Notes: generated by a model not told the origin, from the letters alone. A DNA stretch of 64,000 bases from an uncultured Porphyromonadaceae bacterium (GCA_900550645.1 URTA01000007.1:14113-78112), one strand, 5' to 3'; shown: positions 36,938 through 46,966, counted from the first letter of the stretch. Program-made: numbers and translations.

Positions 36938-39900
36938 ATGCTCGACTTGCAAAAGGCTTCCGCCGGTTCCGGCAAGACATACACCCTCGCCCGCAAATTC
37001 CTCGAATATATGCTCGTCACGGGCAACCCTCCTCGGCTGCGCCGGGGCAAGGAGCTCGAGGATGCGCTGCGGCACATCCTCGCCATAACATTCACCAACA
37101 AGGCCACTGCGGAGATGAAAGACCGCATCGTCACACGCCTCGCCGACCTTGCCAACCCCGCGCTCGACCCGGCGAAAACGACATACATGTCTGATTTCAA
37201 GGAACTCACAGGCCAGTCTGCCGACGAGATACGCGCCGCAGCCAAGGACGCGCTGTTCATTCTGCTCAACAATTACAGCGACTTCCAGGTATCGACCATC
37301 GACGCTTTCTTCCAGACCATACTGCGCACTTTCGCTTACGAAATCGGCATGAACGACAGCTACGACCTCGAGCTGGACAGCGACTTCATCTCCCGCGCTG
37401 CCGTGGACGCGACGCTCACCGACATCAACTCCGCCAACCCCGACAAGGCAGTCGCAGAGTGGGTCAAGGCAATGATGAACCGCTCTGCCACCGACAGCAC
37501 CAAGGGGTGGAACATTTTCGCCAAATCCGCATCGGGGGGACTGTACAAGGACATCGTGTCGGCTGTCAGCAAAATGGCAAGCGAGCAGTTCAAGAAGGTG
37601 CGGCAGGAGCTGGAACAGTTCTACGCCGAACATCCGAACTCCCTCGATGACTTCCAGCGCGTTGATAAGGAAGTGATGGAGGGCTTGCGCGGTGCCGTCA
37701 GGGCTGCCAAAGCCGCCGCACGCGCCGTGCAGAATGAGCTGAAGAACCAGGAGAATACGATAAGGCACATACCTGGACGCATCGAAAAGGTTCTCGCAGC
37801 CAAAGGCTTGAAATTTCCGAGCAACTTAACAATACCCCAAGAAGGCGAAAATTCCGCTTTTAATGCAACTGCGAGAAGGAGGGGGCTGACCGACAGCCAA
37901 CAGAAATTTGTCGCCCTTCATGACGCATTTATCGATGCCCTAACGGATTGGAAAGCCGAACTGGAAGAGCCGAAGTTGAAGCTGTGGATGCTGTACCGCG
38001 CCAACATGCGCATGCTGCCGCTGATGTATGCCGCCGCCCGCAAGTCGGCTGATATGCTCGCAGAGCAGAACGTCATCGACATGGCAGAGACCAACTCGAT
38101 ATTGCGCCGCGTAATCGGCGATGATGACGCGCCCTTCATCTACGAGCGGCTCGGTAGCCGCCTCGACCATTTCCTCATCGACGAGTTTCAGGACACCTCG
38201 TCGATGCAGTGGGACAACCTGCGGCCGCTCGTGACGGAAAGCATGTCTCGCGGCAACGGCAACCTCATCATCGGCGATGCCAAGCAGAGCATCTACCGTT
38301 TCCGCAACGCCGACCCCTCGCTCATCTCACAAAAAGTTCCGCAGCATTTCCCCAGACAGGTCAACGAGCGCGGCGAAAGCAAAGCCGAAAACACCAACCA
38401 CCGCAGCCTGCGCACCGTCGTCGAGTTCAACAACTCGGCCTTTCACGCACTTGCCGCCCATTTGGACAATGGCAATACCTTCTTCACCGACCTGTATGCC
38501 AACGTAGCGCAATACCCGGCAAACCAAGACCGCGAGGGATATGTCGAAATACGCTGCTATGAAAAAGGGAGAATGGAAACGGGCAACGACAGCGAAGACA
38601 GCGACATTCCTCCCAAACATTTTGCCGACGTGACAGCACTGATAGCCGACCTGCACCGCCGAGGCTACAACTATGCCGACATTGCCGTGCTCGTGCGCAC
38701 AAACCAGGAGGGACGGCAGATGATCAACGCCCTCGTGGAGCATAACAAGAACAACCCCGACCGACAGATTGAGTTCGTCAGCGAGGAGTCGCTGCTCATC
38801 GCCGGCGCGGAGAGCGTCAAGGCCATCATATCGGTGATGCGCCTCATCGCCGACGGCTCGATAGACGAGGAGAAAGCTGCCAAGGAAGAACGCGCCAAGG
38901 CTACCAACTCATGGTACTGCAAGACACTCTCACTGTCGCTGTTCAACTGCCGATACGACCAGCTTGCGCTCGAGCATCCCGAGATGTCTACGTCCGAAAT
39001 CATGCAGCTAATCGGCGATGACAACGCCGACTGCTCCAACCTTGAGAGCCTCATCCGCTCCGTTGACTCGCTAACCCTGCCCGCGCTGGTCGAGGCTGTC
39101 GCCCTGCGTGCCGTGCCGCAGCAACGCCGCGTCGACGAGGCCCCGTACATCGCAGCATTCCAAGACCTTGTACTCGACTACTGCCAGCGATACCCCTCCG
39201 ACATCCTATCGTTCCTGCAATGGTGGGATGCCAAAGGATGCGAAAAGAGCATTTCCTCGCCCGAAGGCGTGGACGCTATATCCATAATGACGGTGCACAA
39301 GGCCAAAGGCCTTGAATACCAGTGCGTCATAATACCAAAGTTCGACTGGAAACTGACCGTAAGTGACCTGAAAACAGAATGGCGGTGGGTGAAAACCGCT
39401 CCCGAAGGCCTCGAACTGCCTCCGGAACTTGCCGCGCTCATACCCCCGATGCTGCCCGTCGAGACCAAATCCGCCATGTCAGAAACGGTACACAACGAGG
39501 ATTACCAGGACTATGTGCGCGAAGTGCAGATGGATATGATCAACACCAGCTATGTCGCTTTCACTCGCGCCGTTGCCGAGCTGTACATCTTCATCCCGTC
39601 AGTCGCCGACACAATTCAAACGCAATATACAGCCAACGCCCTGCTCGCCAAATTGCAGGGACTCGCCCACGACAATGCCTCCGACTGCGCCTACCCTCTC
39701 CCCCATGACCTGATACCCAAAGACGAGTGCAGTGCCGGCAAGCCGCTGCGCATCGGCACACCGCTCGACCGCGAGGCGATAGCACGCCTCGGCAGCAAAA
39801 TGCGGCAAAGCAACGGCGACGCTATCCCCGAATACTATGTGCGCGACCCGTCAGGCTTCCTGCATTTCCGCGACCCCGAGAGCCTGCACGCCGACGGCAC

Positions 39901-40345
39901 TGACCCCGACCCACGAAGCCTCGGCAACCGTCTGCACGACATCATGTCAGATGTCATAACCGCCGCCGACCTCGACACAGCCATACGCCGCCGCGTCATC
40001 AACGGCACGCTCACCGCCGGCGAGGGCGAGGAAGCGCAACGCATACTCGCCGAGAGACTCTCGCGCCCCGAAGTGGCAGAATGGTTTGCCCCCGAGCTGG
40101 AAGTGTTCACCGAGAGGACGATACTCACAGGCCCGGGACGCATGGAACGTCCCGACCGCATAGTCGTGGATGCCGACGGCAACGCCACCGTGATAGACTA
40201 CAAGTTCGGCACAGAAAGGAACGACCGCCGCTACGCACGCCAAGTCGCCGAATACGTCACCCAGCTGCGCCGCACCGGCCGCTACGCCGCCGTCGCCGGC
40301 CGCGTCTGGTACGTCCTCCTCGACCACCTCCTCCCCGTCACATAA
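36938..40345 (+). CDS. AddA-like UvrD-family helicase with C-terminal nuclease domain
   Basis: This 1135-aa protein has the superfamily 1 helicase motifs in order: Walker A ASAGSGKTYTLARK (residues 8-21), AITFTNKATAEMK (Ia), FLIDEFQDTSS (II, about 412), IGDAKQSIYRFR (III, about 446), IMTVHKAKGLEYQ (V) and YVAFTRAVAELYIF (VI). Near residue 1070 the sequence DRIVVDADGNATVIDYKFG fits a PD-(D/E)XK nuclease of the RecB/AddA type. Such enzymes process double-strand DNA ends for recombination and degrade foreign DNA. No AddB partner gene adjoins it here; cassette A begins directly downstream. Confidence 0.92.
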   Translation: MLDLQKASAGSGKTYTLARKFLEYMLVTGNPPRLRRGKELEDALRHILAITFTNKATAEMKDRIVTRLADLANPALDPAKTTYMSDFKELTGQSADEIRAAAKDALFILLNNYSDFQVSTIDAFFQTILRTFAYEIGMNDSYDLELDSDFISRAAVDATLTDINSANPDKAVAEWVKAMMNRSATDSTKGWNIFAKSASGGLYKDIVSAVSKMASEQFKKVRQELEQFYAEHPNSLDDFQRVDKEVMEGLRGAVRAAKAAARAVQNELKNQENTIRHIPGRIEKVLAAKGLKFPSNLTIPQEGENSAFNATARRRGLTDSQQKFVALHDAFIDALTDWKAELEEPKLKLWMLYRANMRMLPLMYAAARKSADMLAEQNVIDMAETNSILRRVIGDDDAPFIYERLGSRLDHFLIDEFQDTSSMQWDNLRPLVTESMSRGNGNLIIGDAKQSIYRFRNADPSLISQKVPQHFPRQVNERGESKAENTNHRSLRTVVEFNNSAFHALAAHLDNGNTFFTDLYANVAQYPANQDREGYVEIRCYEKGRMETGNDSEDSDIPPKHFADVTALIADLHRRGYNYADIAVLVRTNQEGRQMINALVEHNKNNPDRQIEFVSEESLLIAGAESVKAIISVMRLIADGSIDEEKAAKEERAKATNSWYCKTLSLSLFNCRYDQLALEHPEMSTSEIMQLIGDDNADCSNLESLIRSVDSLTLPALVEAVALRAVPQQRRVDEAPYIAAFQDLVLDYCQRYPSDILSFLQWWDAKGCEKSISSPEGVDAISIMTVHKAKGLEYQCVIIPKFDWKLTVSDLKTEWRWVKTAPEGLELPPELAALIPPMLPVETKSAMSETVHNEDYQDYVREVQMDMINTSYVAFTRAVAELYIFIPSVADTIQTQYTANALLAKLQGLAHDNASDCAYPLPHDLIPKDECSAGKPLRIGTPLDREAIARLGSKMRQSNGDAIPEYYVRDPSGFLHFRDPESLHADGTDPDPRSLGNRLHDIMSDVITAADLDTAIRRRVINGTLTAGEGEEAQRILAERLSRPEVAEWFAPELEVFTERTILTGPGRMERPDRIVVDADGNATVIDYKFGTERNDRRYARQVAEYVTQLRRTGRYAAVAGRVWYVLLDHLLPVT

Positions 40346-40405
40346 AGGCCGATGCCGTCATTTCATACAATAAACAGCCTGTTTCATACATCGGCGGCCT
40401 TGTTA

Positions 40406-40437
40406 TTTGCCCCGACCAAATATTTGGACTATCTTTG
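40406..40437 (+). promoter_or_regulatory. Promoter of cassette A
   Basis: TTTG (40406-40409) precedes TATCTTTG (40430-40437) by 20 nt, a full Bacteroidetes promoter, 29 nt before the ATG at 40467. Cassette A is therefore a transcription unit separate from the helicase-nuclease gene. Confidence 0.7.
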
Positions 40438-40466
40438 CGTCAAAACAACCGACTAAAGAAGCGAAT

Positions 40467-41543
40467 ATGGCAACTTGGCAACATACAACAATAGACGTAA
40501 ACGGTGTCCCGGTAAAGACGCAAGCACCGGTCATAATATCCGCAAGCAGAAGCACCGACATCCCCGCTTTCTATGCGGACTGGTTCTTTCACCGCTTGAA
40601 AGAGGGATATTCCGTGTGGACCAATCCGTTCAACGGCGTAAAGTCGTATGTGTCATATGAGAAAACGCGCTTTATCGTGTTCTGGTCAAAAAATCCGCGT
40701 CCTCTGCTGAAGCACCTTCACGAGTTGGAGGAACGACATATCAAATGCTACGTCCAATACTCCCTCAATGACTACGAAGAGGAGAAATTAGAAAGAGGTG
40801 TTCCTCCACTTGATGAGCGCATTGCCACATTCCGCGATTTGGTCGGCTCGCTCGGTTTCGGCAGTGTTGTATGGCGTTTTGACCCACTGGTATTGACAGC
40901 GGACATCGACGAGGAAAAACTGCTGAAAAAGATAGAATACATCGGCGACCAGCTGAAAGGCTATACCGAGAAACTTGTCTTCAGTTTTGCCGACATAGCC
41001 CAGTACCGCAAGGTGAAATCAAACCTTGAAGCCAACGGCATACCATACAAAGAATGGACTGAAACACAGATGGACGACTTCGCAAGACGGCTGTCCGAAC
41101 TGAACTGGCAAAAGGGTTGGAACTACACTCTAGCCACATGCGGAGAGAAGATTGACATTGACAAGTACGGCATACAGCACAACCGCTGCATCGACGGTGA
41201 CCTGATAACACGACTGGCATGGGACGACCCCGAATTGATGCGGTTCATGAAGGTCAAAATCGAGCAGATGCCGCAAGCCTCGCTGTTTGATACAGGCGAC
41301 ACCCCGGCACTTCCGAAAGGAACAGTGCTTTTGCCAGGCGGCAGATACTTCGTCAGCACACACAGGAAGGACAGCGGGCAGCGCGAGCTGTGCGGCTGCA
41401 TGGCGGCAAAGGACATCGGAGAATACAACACCTGCCCACACCTGTGCGAATACTGCTACGCCAATGCCAGCAAAGAGCTTGCCGTGCGCAACTGGCGACA
41501 ACACCAAAACAACCCGTTCACCGACACAATTACAGGAAAATGA
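40467..41543 (+). CDS. Cassette A: DUF1848 protein with C-terminal CX3CX2C iron-sulphur motif
   Basis: This 358-aa protein is a DUF1848 member: PVIISASRSTDIPAFYADW near the start, FIVFWSKNPRPLL, VVWRFDPLVLT, and a C-terminal cysteine cluster CGC (309, 311) with C323-X3-C327-X2-C330. The last is the spacing of the radical SAM [4Fe-4S] motif, here at the C-terminus instead of the N-terminus. The family is uncharacterised. ATG 40467 fits the promoter; an upstream open extension crosses it. The stop overlaps the next start (ATGA). It resembles the protein at 57720-58772 throughout. Confidence 0.88.
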   Translation: MATWQHTTIDVNGVPVKTQAPVIISASRSTDIPAFYADWFFHRLKEGYSVWTNPFNGVKSYVSYEKTRFIVFWSKNPRPLLKHLHELEERHIKCYVQYSLNDYEEEKLERGVPPLDERIATFRDLVGSLGFGSVVWRFDPLVLTADIDEEKLLKKIEYIGDQLKGYTEKLVFSFADIAQYRKVKSNLEANGIPYKEWTETQMDDFARRLSELNWQKGWNYTLATCGEKIDIDKYGIQHNRCIDGDLITRLAWDDPELMRFMKVKIEQMPQASLFDTGDTPALPKGTVLLPGGRYFVSTHRKDSGQRELCGCMAAKDIGEYNTCPHLCEYCYANASKELAVRNWRQHQNNPFTDTITGK

Positions 41544-44500
41544 GCTACAGTTCAGATATAAAGCAGGTTGAAAACTTGACCACGGATGACATAATTTCGA
41601 TATGCAAGAAATACATCCCTGATCAATTCAAATATTGCCCTTGGGAATATCGCGATGCGCAAGGCCGTGATTTGAAGCGAGGCACTGCAATTCTTCAAAC
41701 AGAGGAGCTTTGCAATGCCTATATGGCTGCATACGGCTGTATGCACAGACATAAATTAATGCAAGCACTGGACGATAAGGACAACAACGACAATATCAGA
41801 TTCCCATACAGCGACCTCGAAGACGGTTTTGAAATATTTGACTGGGGATGCGGTCAAGGCATCGGCACTGTTGCTGTTATCGAAAAGCTACGAGAGAAGG
41901 GATTGCTGTCATCGCTGCACAAGGTGACTTTGGAAGAGCCTTCAGATATTGCGAGAAACAGAGCCGTTTTACATGTAAGACAAGCCCTTGGCAATCATTC
42001 GGCACAGGTCATTGACACTCCTCTGTATCTTCCTTCAGACACAGTAGATAACAGCAATTCTGTTAGAAGTATTGATGTAAAGCAACCATGCGCATTGCAC
42101 ATCTTCTCAAACATTTTGGATATAGAGCAAGTAGGGCTGAAGAGCGTTTCTAAACTCATCACCTCTTCTGGATACAAACACATTGTTCTATGCGTAAGCC
42201 CCGCTTATCTAAGAGAAAACCGAATCTCCTCTTTCGTAAACTATTTTATAAACAACGAGTTGCAGGAATTTATAAATTACAGAAACCCCAATTTAGGACG
42301 TCATCCAAATGGCAAACAATACGGCTGTTTTATAAAAGGCTTTACATACACCTTGCAACACAACAAAGACATCCTTCATAACTACAAGTATTTTGCGCCA
42401 ATCCAATATTTCGCCTCATACACGGATGATCTTCAACAACAGAATGTGCCGGAAAGTGCATTCGAGATATTAGCTCCGTTTGATATAACAGCTCATCGAA
42501 ACGTACACCCTGTATTTGCATTAATCAGCAATTTAGTATCTCGCGGACTCCCGACCTTTGCAAGTGACAGGGTTGTGGATGCTGTCAAGCACCTATTACC
42601 CAATGACAAAAAGCGGGGTCTGCTTACAGTGGCTCGTATACAAAAGACATTTGTTGAAGCTCTTATATCTGATCGGCTAGACTTCAGTAAAGCTGAATGG
42701 AATGTCCTCGTTGTCGAAGACGGCACTTCGGTGGCAGAAACGGCGTTTGATGATTTTGCTGAACTCTATCACAATCTTGTGTCGATGACGCAAAATTACG
42801 GCAATATGGTTTTGCCTCGGATAAATGTTCACACCAAGGCAACAGCAACACAACAACTTGAATACGATGCGGTTATAGACGTGTCGGTCGATAAATATTG
42901 TAATGCCGAGGAGGTGACATTCTCCCCATATCGTGCTGCCAATGACTGTTTCTTTGTAGTCCGTTCATCGAAGTTTGTATACGAAAGTCGGATGTTGTAC
43001 ACGACCGAACGGATTAAGTACAAACCTTGTGTGGAGAAAGACATTCAAGGCAATTACATAGAAAAAGATGAACCATGTAAGTACCTCCGATATTTCCTTC
43101 ATCTGCTATTCCGCAAAAAAGATTTCCGCCCTGGGCAGTTGCCCATTCTCAACCGTGCGCTACAGCTAAAAAGCGTCATCGGCTTGCTACCGACTGGCGG
43201 CGGAAAATCACTGACATACCAGTTGGCCGCAATGCTCCAACCTGCGGTAACTCTTGTCGTTGATCCATTGAAAGGTTTGATGAAAGACCAGTACGACGGT
43301 CTACTCCGCACAGGCATCGACTGCATTTCTTTCATAAACAACGACTTGCATAAATCCGTCAAGGAAGAACGCGAGCAAATGCTGACAGGAGCACAAGTGC
43401 AAATCATGTTCTTGTCGCCGGAACGGCTGTGCATACACAAGTTCAGAGAGGTTCTCAAATCAATGCGAGAATCACACGTTTATTTTGCGTATGGTGTAAT
43501 AGATGAAGTGCATTGTGTTTCTGAGTGGGGACATGACTTCCGGTTGTCATATTTGCATCTCGGACGCAACCTGTATAATTACGTGCTGCCCAAGAAAGTG
43601 GACGGCGAAGACAATCACATTTCCTTGTTTGGACTCACAGCGACAGCTTCGTTTGACGTGCTTGCCGATGTAGAGCGCGAGCTGTCTGGTTCAAATGCAT
43701 TCTCACTTGATGATGATGCAACTGTAAGATACGAAAACACGAACCGCCTTGAGCTTCAATACTATGTGCATCCAATAAATGCAGACAGTGCAACTGACAT
43801 TTGGGGTGTCGGAGATATAACAACCAATCAGGTTCTAGACACCATTAATGATGCGACTGACAAACTACGTGATTTACAGAACGAAGACTCTGTGAGGCTC
43901 ATAGAAAATCGATTTATTGAGCGAGAAAATATTCAAGACCCGAATAAATTAGTAAATATCCGTAATGCCGCTTTGAACGTTCCTGTGGAACAAAATTGGT
44001 ATAACGGTTGGCGTCCTGACATTGCAGGCATTGTGTTCTGCAACCATGCGACTGAAACAGCAATCGGTGTCCCTACTGTGGCAAAAAAACTGCATCACAA
44101 AGGTATCACTAAAATTGCTACATTTACGGGGGGAACACCTATTTGGCCCACCGGTTTCTTGACTGGTAATGAAAATCTGATGGTTGCAACTAAGGCATTT
44201 GGCATGGGTATTGACAAGCCCAATGTACGAATGACTGTACACCTCTTTTACCCAAGTTCTCTTGAATCTTTTGTGCAAGAGGCTGGTCGTGCTGGTCGTG
44301 ACAGAAAAATGGCGCTTGCTACCATTATGCATTGTGCAAAAAAGTTTCCATTCAAAAATCCGGAAACAGGCGAAACACAAATGGTTACAGCAGCTTTCCA
44401 TTTTGGCTGGTTCTTCCATAAATGCAATTATCTTGGCAAAAGATTTGAGCTGCTCGTGATGCAGTTGCTTATGAATAAATTGCCTGTAACAATCAGCAAT

Positions 44501-45667
44501 GAGGAATTTCTTGATGCTCCTCCAGAAAATAATAATCAAGTCGGGATCGTAAAAAAGTACTTGTCAAATCCGTCGAATACAGGCAAGACATTGACATACT
44601 ACGTTTCATATAATCTGTGCGATAGTGAATTGGATGAATACAATAACGTATTAAGGGCAAATAGTGTCCCAATCTTTGAAACGTCAACGGAAAAAAAGAG
44701 AGCAAAGATGTTCAAACAAAAATATGCATACGGATATGCAGAGTTCAAAGCAGCTTTGCAGAAAGCCATATACCGTATGTGTACGATTGGTCTTATTGAT
44801 GATTTTACCGAAGATTATTCGGCAAAACGATTCCGAATTACAACTATCTGCCAAGATGAGTCTTGCTATTATGAACACCTTGCCGATTATTACTCAAAAT
44901 ATTATTCGAAAGAGCGTGTTGCAACTATGATAGCAGAGGTTAAATCAAAGGCAAAAACAGATGGTGTAATCATGGCCTGTTTGAATCACCTCACATCATT
45001 CACATATAGCAGTATTGCGGCAAAGAGAGCTCGCGCTATCTTCGACATGGAGCAGTTCTGCAACACTGCCATTAGCTCAACCAAGGACTGGAAAGAGACA
45101 AATGAGGACTTGAAAGACTTCATCTACTATTACTTCAACTCCAAATACGCTCGTGAAGGGTTCACTGCATACGATAGTAATCTCAATAAGGATGTTCCAT
45201 TCTCATTAAGAGATGACACAAACCACAATTTGCACTCCGAAGATGAGATTACAGGCTTTGATTTGGTGAAGAAGTACATGCGCGTTGTTGACAGGGAAAT
45301 TGTAAACAATGATTCCCAAAAAGACAACATCAAACATCTTCAGGGAGCTATCCGCCTTATCAGAAGGGCTTCCGCAGAGAGCAATCCAGCACTCTGCTTG
45401 TTGAACATATTTTGTATCTTGTTTTTGAATTTGGGAAACAATGATCTGATTGAAGATGAGGTATATAACGACTGTCTATCGGTGTATGACATCTATGAGA
45501 AATCAGGGGAGTTGTATAGATTGGATGAATTTGAAGATTTGCTGGTCAAACATGGAGCTGTTACAAGTGAAAATCGCGATTACCTTCCCAAATTAGTGTC
45601 GTTGGTACACCTGAACCGGCATCTCGATGAATTGAAATCGATAAATCAAAGATACTTAAATATATGA
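41540..45667 (+). CDS. Cassette A: methyltransferase-like domain fused to a RecQ-type helicase
   Basis: From ATG 41540 this is a 1375-aa protein. The N-terminal part (about 1-300) contains FEIFDWGCGQGIGT (97-110), a SAM-binding motif I. The helicase (about 520-930) carries RecQ signatures: FRPGQ, LLPTGGGKS (about 549), DEVHCVSEWGHDFR (about 653), GLTATAS, AFGMGIDKPNV and QEAGRAGRD (about 912). About 430 further residues have no recognised domain. The fusion is far larger than RecQ (about 600-700 aa). G+C is low: 22 of 60 bases at 44881-44940. Its ends overlap both neighbours by ATGA, indicating one operon. A role in DNA modification or defence is inferred. Confidence 0.88.
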   Translation: MSYSSDIKQVENLTTDDIISICKKYIPDQFKYCPWEYRDAQGRDLKRGTAILQTEELCNAYMAAYGCMHRHKLMQALDDKDNNDNIRFPYSDLEDGFEIFDWGCGQGIGTVAVIEKLREKGLLSSLHKVTLEEPSDIARNRAVLHVRQALGNHSAQVIDTPLYLPSDTVDNSNSVRSIDVKQPCALHIFSNILDIEQVGLKSVSKLITSSGYKHIVLCVSPAYLRENRISSFVNYFINNELQEFINYRNPNLGRHPNGKQYGCFIKGFTYTLQHNKDILHNYKYFAPIQYFASYTDDLQQQNVPESAFEILAPFDITAHRNVHPVFALISNLVSRGLPTFASDRVVDAVKHLLPNDKKRGLLTVARIQKTFVEALISDRLDFSKAEWNVLVVEDGTSVAETAFDDFAELYHNLVSMTQNYGNMVLPRINVHTKATATQQLEYDAVIDVSVDKYCNAEEVTFSPYRAANDCFFVVRSSKFVYESRMLYTTERIKYKPCVEKDIQGNYIEKDEPCKYLRYFLHLLFRKKDFRPGQLPILNRALQLKSVIGLLPTGGGKSLTYQLAAMLQPAVTLVVDPLKGLMKDQYDGLLRTGIDCISFINNDLHKSVKEEREQMLTGAQVQIMFLSPERLCIHKFREVLKSMRESHVYFAYGVIDEVHCVSEWGHDFRLSYLHLGRNLYNYVLPKKVDGEDNHISLFGLTATASFDVLADVERELSGSNAFSLDDDATVRYENTNRLELQYYVHPINADSATDIWGVGDITTNQVLDTINDATDKLRDLQNEDSVRLIENRFIERENIQDPNKLVNIRNAALNVPVEQNWYNGWRPDIAGIVFCNHATETAIGVPTVAKKLHHKGITKIATFTGGTPIWPTGFLTGNENLMVATKAFGMGIDKPNVRMTVHLFYPSSLESFVQEAGRAGRDRKMALATIMHCAKKFPFKNPETGETQMVTAAFHFGWFFHKCNYLGKRFELLVMQLLMNKLPVTISNEEFLDAPPENNNQVGIVKKYLSNPSNTGKTLTYYVSYNLCDSELDEYNNVLRANSVPIFETSTEKKRAKMFKQKYAYGYAEFKAALQKAIYRMCTIGLIDDFTEDYSAKRFRITTICQDESCYYEHLADYYSKYYSKERVATMIAEVKSKAKTDGVIMACLNHLTSFTYSSIAAKRARAIFDMEQFCNTAISSTKDWKETNEDLKDFIYYYFNSKYAREGFTAYDSNLNKDVPFSLRDDTNHNLHSEDEITGFDLVKKYMRVVDREIVNNDSQKDNIKHLQGAIRLIRRASAESNPALCLLNIFCILFLNLGNNDLIEDEVYNDCLSVYDIYEKSGELYRLDEFEDLLVKHGAVTSENRDYLPKLVSLVHLNRHLDELKSINQRYLNI

Positions 45668-46044
45668 TAGACGACCGCATAAACACGGCTCTACGTGAGC
45701 TGGAACAAGAACTGCGTAATATTGACTCCGCAAGAAATCAAGTTGTCAAAACAGTAAATTCATTCAACGGACTGTCTAACACGACGAAAGAATATATTGA
45801 CCAGCTTGCTGCGATTATGCGCAAGCTGAAAGACCTGTCAGAACTTGTAGAGCATGATTTCGACAACAAATCAACAGCCCTTGTCGGTGTTATGGAAAAC
45901 ATCAATGATGCTGTCAGCAAAATCACAACAGGCTTTTCAGAAAACGTGAAGGCAGTACAGAAAAAGCTGCATTACACTCTGATAATGAATGTAGTAATTG
46001 CAGTAGTCGCAATAGCCTCTCTTGTTATTTGCATAATCAAGTAA
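45664..46044 (+). CDS. Cassette A: small coiled-coil protein with a C-terminal membrane anchor
   Basis: This 126-aa protein is almost entirely helical, with heptad-like spacing (about residues 5-100) and one hydrophobic segment at the C-terminus (LIMNVVIAVVAIASLVICII, about 105-124). There is no signal peptide, so it would be a tail-anchored inner-membrane protein facing the cytoplasm. ATG at 45664 overlaps the helicase stop. In defence operons a small membrane protein is often the effector, but here that is only an analogy; it could also be a membrane tether for the helicase. Confidence 0.82.
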   Translation: MIDDRINTALRELEQELRNIDSARNQVVKTVNSFNGLSNTTKEYIDQLAAIMRKLKDLSELVEHDFDNKSTALVGVMENINDAVSKITTGFSENVKAVQKKLHYTLIMNVVIAVVAIASLVICIIK

Positions 46045-46113
46045 TTGGCTATCGATGACCAAATTACGGATACAAGCTTGAGTGCACAAACACTGCAGGA
46101 AACAACTCGATTA

Positions 46114-46155
46114 TGTGAAACAGGGGATTGCGCTGGCGCAATCCCCTGTTTCACA
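46114..46155. terminator. Perfect 19-bp hairpin at the convergent end of cassette A
   Basis: The arms 46114-46132 and 46137-46155 are perfectly complementary around a CTGG loop. It lies between cassette A (plus) and the lipoprotein gene (minus), so it is read as a bidirectional terminator, although U-tracts are weak. Confidence 0.7.
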
Positions 46156-46174
46156 TCGGATGTCCGAGGCGGGA

Positions 46175-46966
46175 TCAGTAGCCGTAGTTGGGGACGGAGA
46201 GGACTTTGCGGCCGAAGGGGGTCAGCATGTCCGGGTCGGGATAGTACGGCAGCTCGATGACTCCGGCGGCATACGGGCCGATGTCATACGGCTGGTAGAC
46301 AAATACCAATGCCCTGTCCTGCACATAGAAGTCCTTGGGGACATATATGGCGTTCACGTCGAAGACCATGTTGCGGTATTCGTCGGTGTCAGCAACGATG
46401 CGGCGCAGGTCTGACGCCACGCGGTCGGCATACCCCTTGACAAACAATTTGTCGAGCGTCACTATCGTGTTTTCGGGGACGTAGTATGTCAGGTACCGCT
46501 TGCCGTTCATGCCGTGTGCCGCGCCGGCGAAGTAGGCATAGAACTCGTTGCGCCACACCACAAGGTTCTCGCTCGCCAGGGATACGGTCACGTCAACTGA
46601 CGAACTGCCCATATATTTTGTCGAGGTTGGCAGGTTGGTCGCGTGCGTTCCTTCGGGCAGTATCTGCGGCACGCATTTGCCGCCCTCTATCTTCACGCCG
46701 CCCAGCTCCTCGAGTGCGGCACGCAGTGCGGTTATGTCATTGCCGCCGATGCTGACGGGCATCATGATGCGCCGTGCGTCAAGGGTGTACTGCGAGCCGT
46801 TGGCGATGTCGAAATCATTGCTCTTGTCCTCGCAGATGCGAGTGTATGAATAGCTGCGCAGGGTTATGTCGCCACGGCCCTCCGCTTCAGGGGCATTGCT
46901 GTTGCTGCCGCACGCTGCCAGCGACACCAGCATGGCAGCTGCAAATATTTTGGTTCTCATCTTCAT
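46175..46966 (-). CDS. DUF3298-like lipoprotein
   Basis: This 263-aa protein has a lipobox SLAAC (Cys19) and a body with YFAGAAHGMNGKRYLTYY and KDFYVQDRALVFVYQPYDIGPYAAGVIELPY, which fits the DUF3298/RsiV-like family, where the GPYAAG motif is typical. These are extracytoplasmic beta-helical proteins, some acting as anti-sigma factors or lysozyme sensors; no sigma factor gene adjoins this one. It is transcribed opposite to cassette A and together with the TPM-domain gene upstream (50 nt gap). Confidence 0.8.
   Translation of the reverse strand: MKMRTKIFAAAMLVSLAACGSNSNAPEAEGRGDITLRSYSYTRICEDKSNDFDIANGSQYTLDARRIMMPVSIGGNDITALRAALEELGGVKIEGGKCVPQILPEGTHATNLPTSTKYMGSSSVDVTVSLASENLVVWRNEFYAYFAGAAHGMNGKRYLTYYVPENTIVTLDKLFVKGYADRVASDLRRIVADTDEYRNMVFDVNAIYVPKDFYVQDRALVFVYQPYDIGPYAAGVIELPYYPDPDMLTPFGRKVLSVPNYGY

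Noticed and set aside
40346..40405. Terminator after the AddA-like gene
   Set aside because: CCGATG and CATCGG can pair over a long loop, but the stem is only 6 bp and lacks a T-run, so it is not called.
46082..46414. 110-codon plus-strand frame after cassette A
   Set aside because: It crosses the 19-bp hairpin and is antisense to the DUF3298-like gene.
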